A stretch of DNA of 57,263 nt from a virus. This document shows positions 52,947 to 57,263 of this stretch, piece after piece (the stretch's first letter is position 1; each line of letters starts with the position of its first letter). Under the pieces are notes generated by a model, which was not told the origin of the DNA, searched no databases, and saw nothing but the letters and a program-made list of their open reading frames with translations. The DNA is taken from the IMG/VR virus record IMGVR_UViG_3300042114_000075, positions 1 to 57,263 of that record. The stretch is one strand, 5' to 3'. The position numbers were made by a program, and so were the translations under genes.

Positions 52947-53145
52947 ATGGGAAATCAACATATATACAAATAATTAAACTTTTTATGAAAAAGAAACCAT
53001 TTATATAACGAAACAAATAGGGACACGTTATCCCGAATTTACGCTTGTGGACAACCCAACTATGGATGACAAGGGAGTAATCCCCCTAAAAAGTAGTGGT
53101 TGGTTGAAACAAGAAGAAAAAACTAAGATACATAATTTTTCTTAG
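52947..53145 (+). pseudogene. Probable decayed small ORF with a stop and a frameshift
   Basis: ATG 52947, 3 nt after the previous gene, reads MGNQHIYK then TAA (52971). If the TAA were CAA and one of five T at 52980-52984 were removed, the frame would continue as LNFYEKETIYITKQ, TRYPEFTLVDNPTMDDKG, SSGWLKQEEKTKIHNFS to TAG 53143, about 65 residues. The downstream piece has ordinary codon and amino-acid content for this genome, which suggests coding descent. Two lesions are needed, so the call is tentative. The alternative is a genuine non-coding leader. Confidence 0.4.
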
Positions 53146-53168
53146 ATTTTTTTAAACGGTAAATAATA

Positions 53169-54137
53169 ATGTCATGCCAGTTGAAATTATTATCATGGAT
53201 AAAAATTATATTAAAGAAACTAAAACTATTTAAAGTGAGCATTGGAACATATGGTATTACTAGACCCTCAGACGTAAGTATCAACGATATTACGATGTAT
53301 TATAATTATACACCTGATAGGTATACCTTAAATAATGACATTCTTGCATTAACACCATCTGAGTTGTTACAGTATTGTTATTTACCAGCAGGCGATGAAA
53401 ATGCAGTTGGAAGTGAAAATCTTTTAGAAGGTCTATATAATTTAACTCTACCTGCATCAATTTTTAATCAAATAGGAATTTATACAATCTACATTAAACC
53501 GAAAATGGTTAATAGTGTCGTTGTCGATTGTAGTGTATTATCCGCATTACCAACAGTAAAAGGTATTGTTTTAGATTTAAATTCATTACCAACTGAATTG
53601 CAGACGAATAATGCAATGCAGGGTTATAGAATTGAATATCTCGATGGTAATTTGAATAAAATAAGAAATATTGTTAGATATGTTGTGACTTCAAATAAAG
53701 TATCACCTGTCAGTGAAAATATTGGTAATACAAGTCAAAAAGCAATTAGGTATCGTTTTGATGATGCTGGCACGTTGTTATTTCTACAGTTAACTCCAAG
53801 TAGTGCATCGGATGTAAAACCAAACGCTACACCATTTATTGGAAACATCGGTCAAACAATATTGATATCCAACACATATTTCTCACCAATTGTTATTGAG
53901 GTTGATTTGGTTGAAAACACCATTGATACTATTGCAAACATAGTTGCTGGTGAACAGGTTAAAGACGTTCAAAATGGTATACTAACATACTATGACCAAG
54001 ACAGAGTGATTACTAAACAGTTTAATTTATATGAAATTAAAGATAGTGTGCTTGACGTTCCATTGTATGAGGTAAAGGAAAAACGAACAACTATTGACGA
54101 AACACAAAGCTTTAACAATGTAATCTCAGTAGGATAA
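53169..54137 (+). CDS. Baseplate-region structural protein, N-terminus uncertain
   Basis: As read from ATG 53169 the protein has 322 residues, but the first 22 (MSCQLKLLSWIKIILKKLKL) are unlike the rest. In another frame ATG 53174 gives MPVEIIIMDKNYIKETKTI, stopping at TAA 53231. Removing one T there would fuse it to KVSIGTYGITRPSDVSIND, a more natural N-terminus. GTG 53235 (reading MSIGTYGIT) is a third choice. The body is beta-rich: TMYYNYTPDRYTLNND, LPASIFNQIGIYTIYIKPK, IEYLDGNLNKIRNIVRYVVT, ISNTYFSPIVIEVDL, and a C-terminus ERTTIDETQSFNN-like. A terminator follows. Role in the baseplate inferred from neighbours. Confidence 0.65.
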   Translation: MSCQLKLLSWIKIILKKLKLFKVSIGTYGITRPSDVSINDITMYYNYTPDRYTLNNDILALTPSELLQYCYLPAGDENAVGSENLLEGLYNLTLPASIFNQIGIYTIYIKPKMVNSVVVDCSVLSALPTVKGIVLDLNSLPTELQTNNAMQGYRIEYLDGNLNKIRNIVRYVVTSNKVSPVSENIGNTSQKAIRYRFDDAGTLLFLQLTPSSASDVKPNATPFIGNIGQTILISNTYFSPIVIEVDLVENTIDTIANIVAGEQVKDVQNGILTYYDQDRVITKQFNLYEIKDSVLDVPLYEVKEKRTTIDETQSFNNVISVG

Positions 54138-54159
54138 TCATAATAATATGAAATAATGC

Positions 54160-54188
54160 AAAATCCCAAACCAATATTTTGGGATTTT
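54160..54188 (+). terminator. Rho-independent terminator
   Basis: AAAATCCCAAA (54160-54170) and TTTGGGATTTT (54178-54188) form a long stem, followed by CATTTTT. The next late motif starts 11 nt later. Confidence 0.88.
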
Positions 54189-54198
54189 CATTTTTATC

Positions 54199-54207
54199 GT
54201 ATTTATA
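54199..54207 (+). promoter_or_regulatory. GTATTTATA motif, candidate late promoter
   Basis: Begins 24 nt before the GTG start at 54223, after the terminator. Confidence 0.58.
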
Positions 54208-54222
54208 TTAAAATATAAGCTT

Positions 54223-57200
54223 GTGGCAAAAGTTAAAGTTATAAAGAATAATCTTGACCAGAATTTAAATGGTAATTTTTTTAACAATACTCCTTCTCAG
54301 ACAGTGTTTCAGTTTGGTAGTTTTGCTGTTACGTCAAATTTTGCAGGAAGAACACCTATTGACTATACAAATACATTAAGTTCATTTGTTCGTGCAGTAA
54401 CATTAGAAAACATGGGTGTTGATACCACCCAATCACAAATTCTTTATGGATATGCAACTAATGTTGTTCTAAACCTTGATAAATCTGATTTAAATACGTT
54501 CATTAGGTTCGGTTCTGCATATGAATTTCTTAGAATTTCAATTGAAAAGATAATAACAGCATATCCATATAGCTTATTTGTAAATTCACAGATATTAAGA
54601 GGTGGAAATACTACATTCGAAGAGTTTAAATATAATATAGTAACCAATACTTCAATATTCAAAGTACCTGTAAGTGCTATTGTTAATACATATGGTCTTA
54701 CATATAATCAGGGAAATGTCGCAATACCAGATAATAAACCATTAAGAAACCTGAACATATCATATGAAAAATATATTGTTTGGTTACCGTCAAATCCGAG
54801 TGGAAATAGCTTTAATGTTATTGGATTTACAGGTAATTCAAGCGGTAAATTATATGTGACAATTAAAACAACAGGTAATCCGTTCCCCAATGTTACTGGA
54901 AGTACTGGTCAAATGGACCTTCACATTAAGCCAAATAACTTTATTTTCGAAGAATTTAGAGCATTGTTAACCGATTATGAAAAATATATCGTTTCAGCAC
55001 GTGCTACAAATTATTCTGGATTTGAATTTACATTGAATGAACCAATATTACTTGATGACGGTAGTATCACCTATTCAAATGCCATGTTATTGTGGTCTAC
55101 GTCTGATGGTTATAATCTTGATATAAACACGTCTAGTTATCAGAACTTTTTGGAAGCCGTGTTGATAATTGGTGCTAAGTATGATAAGGTTAAAACTGAC
55201 TTAATTGCTAGATTTTTAACACCTGCTTCATTAAAAGTTTATGACCTTACCGAAGAAGGTAAGATGACTAAGCTATTGAGAATTTATGGTGCTGAGTTTG
55301 ACCAAATGCGAACATTTATTGACTCATTGGTGTATATTAATAGAGTTACATACCCAAAAATAAATAACATTCCAGACCAGTTAATAAAAAACCTATCAAG
55401 AACATTTGGCTGGGATTATTTTTCACTGGTTAATGAACAAGAACTTGTTAATAGTTTTTTAACTATTGATGAAAACGAAAGAAATTTAAATGAAGATTTA
55501 CTTCCAGCAGAAATTGATATTGAACTCTGGAGAAGAATCTTAATTAATACGAATTATTTTTGGAAATCAAAAGGCACGAGAGAAGCAATCAAATCGATGT
55601 TCTTATTAATTGGTATTCCCGAACCGTTTATTAATATCACCGAATATGTTTATACTGTTGATGGTAAAATAAATCCAAACACAGTTCCTTTCACTGAATT
55701 AGATTTTCCAAATGGTTCATTACCATATGATACCGATGGCTATCCTGTTGCACCGTTAGAAACAGCAGATTTTTATTTTCAAATATCCGGCAATAGTGAT
55801 AGCGGTCAGGCATATATGGATAACTTTAGGAAAGCTGGTTTTAATTTAAAAAGAACCATTGATAATAAAAAGTCATGGGTAGAAGCTGGTGCAACCAACA
55901 GGATTGATGATACAACACCGCAATATTATCAGGAAGACAGTAAATTGGTTATAAATACAAAGGAAATTGATGTGGCACTTGATACTGCACGTGGTATTGA
56001 ATATGACGTTTACCAATATATATTAACTGACTTCGCTGTTAATTCAAGCGGATATACATTACCCTTTTCGTATGTTAACATATCTTTGGGTGTTAGTGCA
56101 AGTCAACAGACATTTGCAATGCCACAGAAGACACAGGGCGACTTTGAAGTAAGATATAATGGTATTCTATTAAATGCTCCTAAAAGTGGTACTACTGGTG
56201 GTATATTTACAACTGGTCTAACAACTGGTGCTACTGAACAGAGTGATTATACTATCGATTATGGCGCAAATACGTTTACTATAACAAATCCAGCTATAAA
56301 TTTTGGAAATCGTAGAGACGTAATTCAGGCAACATATATTTATAGTGGTACTACATCACAAACAGGAATAACAACTTCTGTTCAATATGTTGTAACAAGA
56401 GTTAATGCAAATGTGAATGGAACAGCAATACCGTTACCAACAATGCCACGTGGTGATGTTCAGGTAACAATTAATGGTATTGCACTTACTAAAGGTACAC
56501 CACAATTTGTTGCTGATTATATTGTTGACCCAAATAATACATCTGGTTCGAGTCAAATTATTATACAAAATGCCGAAGTAATTGCATATTTAAGGGTTAA
56601 CCCAATGATTCAGGTTGCCTATGTTGAAGTTCAGAATAACAATGATATTGCTGCACGTAGTGAAATCGTGAGAGTAGATAGTTTCAGTAGTAGTAAAATA
56701 TACTTTAATCAGTCTGCAAATAAATATGTGTATAAGTTAAACTATAAAGCAAATAATGCCAGTAATATTAAAGTATTAGTTAACGGTATTGGATTAGAGC
56801 CAAATACTGATTATAGTATTAATGTGCAGAATCTTTACGAAGTTTTCCTACCTAAAGGAATTAAATATGGCGATGTTATTAGTGTTTATTATCTTGTTGG
56901 TGGAAATGCTGTTTTTAATCCTGTTGTAAGCGATATATTTGGTGTTGGTGATATAAGCCAGTTATCATTCCTTGAATTTATGGAATTGATACAGAGAAAA
57001 ATGATAAATGCCAGAAACAGAAAAACAATTTCTGACTTTAAGGGCGGCTGGTATCCATCATTGCAGAGAATATATTTAGAATACATGAGAAGGTCGTTGC
57101 TTCCAGAGAATGACCCATTACATTCTAATGGTTATACCTTTGCAAACCTATATCCGTTTTTAAATAAATATAATGCATTCTTTCAAAGATTTGTAGACCA

Positions 57201-57263
57201 ATTGCTTTCAGCAACAATTATTTTAAGAGGTTCTGGATTATTGGTTAGAAACAGTATATTCAC
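54223..57263 (+). CDS. Large baseplate/tail structural protein, 3' end outside window
   Basis: The frame from GTG 54223 stays open for more than 1010 codons to the window edge. It starts (M)AKVKVIKNNLDQNLNGNFFN. Around residues 330-480 it has EEGKMTKLLRIYGAEFDQMR, IPDQLIKNLSRTFGWDY, EIDIELWRRILINTNYFWKS and KGTREAIKSMFLLIGIPEP followed by ITEYVYTVDG. This 'WKSKGTR-I-FLLIGIPE' stretch is typical of a long baseplate or tail-tip protein in large myoviruses. Later parts contain repeated beta units (VQVTINGIAL, LVNGIGLEPNTDYSI) and a C-terminal LEFMELIQRKMINARNRKTI, GGWYPSLQRIYLEYMRRSL helix pair. GTG is the best start because it has the usual distance to the late motif and no in-frame ATG lies nearby. 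Confidence 0.75.
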   Translation, partial: MAKVKVIKNNLDQNLNGNFFNNTPSQTVFQFGSFAVTSNFAGRTPIDYTNTLSSFVRAVTLENMGVDTTQSQILYGYATNVVLNLDKSDLNTFIRFGSAYEFLRISIEKIITAYPYSLFVNSQILRGGNTTFEEFKYNIVTNTSIFKVPVSAIVNTYGLTYNQGNVAIPDNKPLRNLNISYEKYIVWLPSNPSGNSFNVIGFTGNSSGKLYVTIKTTGNPFPNVTGSTGQMDLHIKPNNFIFEEFRALLTDYEKYIVSARATNYSGFEFTLNEPILLDDGSITYSNAMLLWSTSDGYNLDINTSSYQNFLEAVLIIGAKYDKVKTDLIARFLTPASLKVYDLTEEGKMTKLLRIYGAEFDQMRTFIDSLVYINRVTYPKINNIPDQLIKNLSRTFGWDYFSLVNEQELVNSFLTIDENERNLNEDLLPAEIDIELWRRILINTNYFWKSKGTREAIKSMFLLIGIPEPFINITEYVYTVDGKINPNTVPFTELDFPNGSLPYDTDGYPVAPLETADFYFQISGNSDSGQAYMDNFRKAGFNLKRTIDNKKSWVEAGATNRIDDTTPQYYQEDSKLVINTKEIDVALDTARGIEYDVYQYILTDFAVNSSGYTLPFSYVNISLGVSASQQTFAMPQKTQGDFEVRYNGILLNAPKSGTTGGIFTTGLTTGATEQSDYTIDYGANTFTITNPAINFGNRRDVIQATYIYSGTTSQTGITTSVQYVVTRVNANVNGTAIPLPTMPRGDVQVTINGIALTKGTPQFVADYIVDPNNTSGSSQIIIQNAEVIAYLRVNPMIQVAYVEVQNNNDIAARSEIVRVDSFSSSKIYFNQSANKYVYKLNYKANNASNIKVLVNGIGLEPNTDYSINVQNLYEVFLPKGIKYGDVISVYYLVGGNAVFNPVVSDIFGVGDISQLSFLEFMELIQRKMINARNRKTISDFKGGWYPSLQRIYLEYMRRSLLPENDPLHSNGYTFANLYPFLNKYNAFFQRFVDQLLSATIILRGSGLLVRNSIF

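Overview
This window is a stretch of the genome of a large contractile-tailed (T4-like) phage. Evidence for the phage type is a homologue of baseplate wedge protein gp25, a gp6/baseplate-J homologue, a very long family-B DNA polymerase, several huge tail-fibre genes and no bacterial housekeeping genes. The host is probably a member of the Bacteroidota: the DNA is AT-rich, start codons are preceded by A/T-rich leaders with no Shine-Dalgarno sequence, and the helicase gene has a -33 TTG / N20 / TATATTTG promoter, the form used by the Bacteroidota housekeeping sigma factor. Every confident gene is on the + strand; one small minus-strand ORF looks like a stray HTH domain.

Layout. 1-20.4 kb: tail-fibre region, with five long fibre genes, two of them built from 17-residue beta-roll repeats and one of 2586 aa, plus a GIY-YIG homing endonuclease, a GT9-like glycosyltransferase, a holin candidate and a BppU-like protein. 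20.4-27.8 kb: nucleic-acid genes (SNF2-type helicase, a 119-aa unknown, a QueC-like PP-loop enzyme, a frameshifted small gene, DNA polymerase). 27.8-43.7 kb: an accessory block of multidomain 'polyvalent' proteins: Nudix, WYL-like, a 1640-aa protein with two kinase-like domains, an acetyltransferase and other domains, a 1348-aa protein with a CCA-adding-type nucleotidyltransferase, an ADP-ribosyltransferase and two 2H phosphoesterases, a HAD(Swiss-Army-Knife)-ART protein split by an in-frame UGA, and a ParB-ART fusion. 43.7-57.3 kb: a structural block (an intein-containing glycosyltransferase, unknown virion-type genes, gp25, gp6, a GT-A-like glycosyltransferase, and a large baseplate gene that runs off the end).

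How it may work together (inference). A short motif, GTATTTAT, lies 21-49 nt before many start codons, often just after an intrinsic terminator, and probably marks the phage late promoters. It precedes the polyvalent genes, so these are probably made late and packaged. An (L/I/M/F)-x-E tripeptide, the kind of site cut by the T4 prohead protease gp21 (LxE/IxE), occurs at every boundary I can draw between domains in the two giant polyvalent proteins (twelve sites) and after a T4-internal-protein-like N-terminus in the WYL protein. My main hypothesis is that these proteins are capsid-targeted polyproteins cut into separate enzymes during head maturation and injected with the DNA. Several of those enzymes belong to families that repair tRNA ends or ADP-ribosylate targets.

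The region carries many selfish elements: an intact GIY-YIG endonuclease, an intein, and four decayed or interrupted homing-type remnants. All assignments are from reading motifs by eye; no database search was possible.
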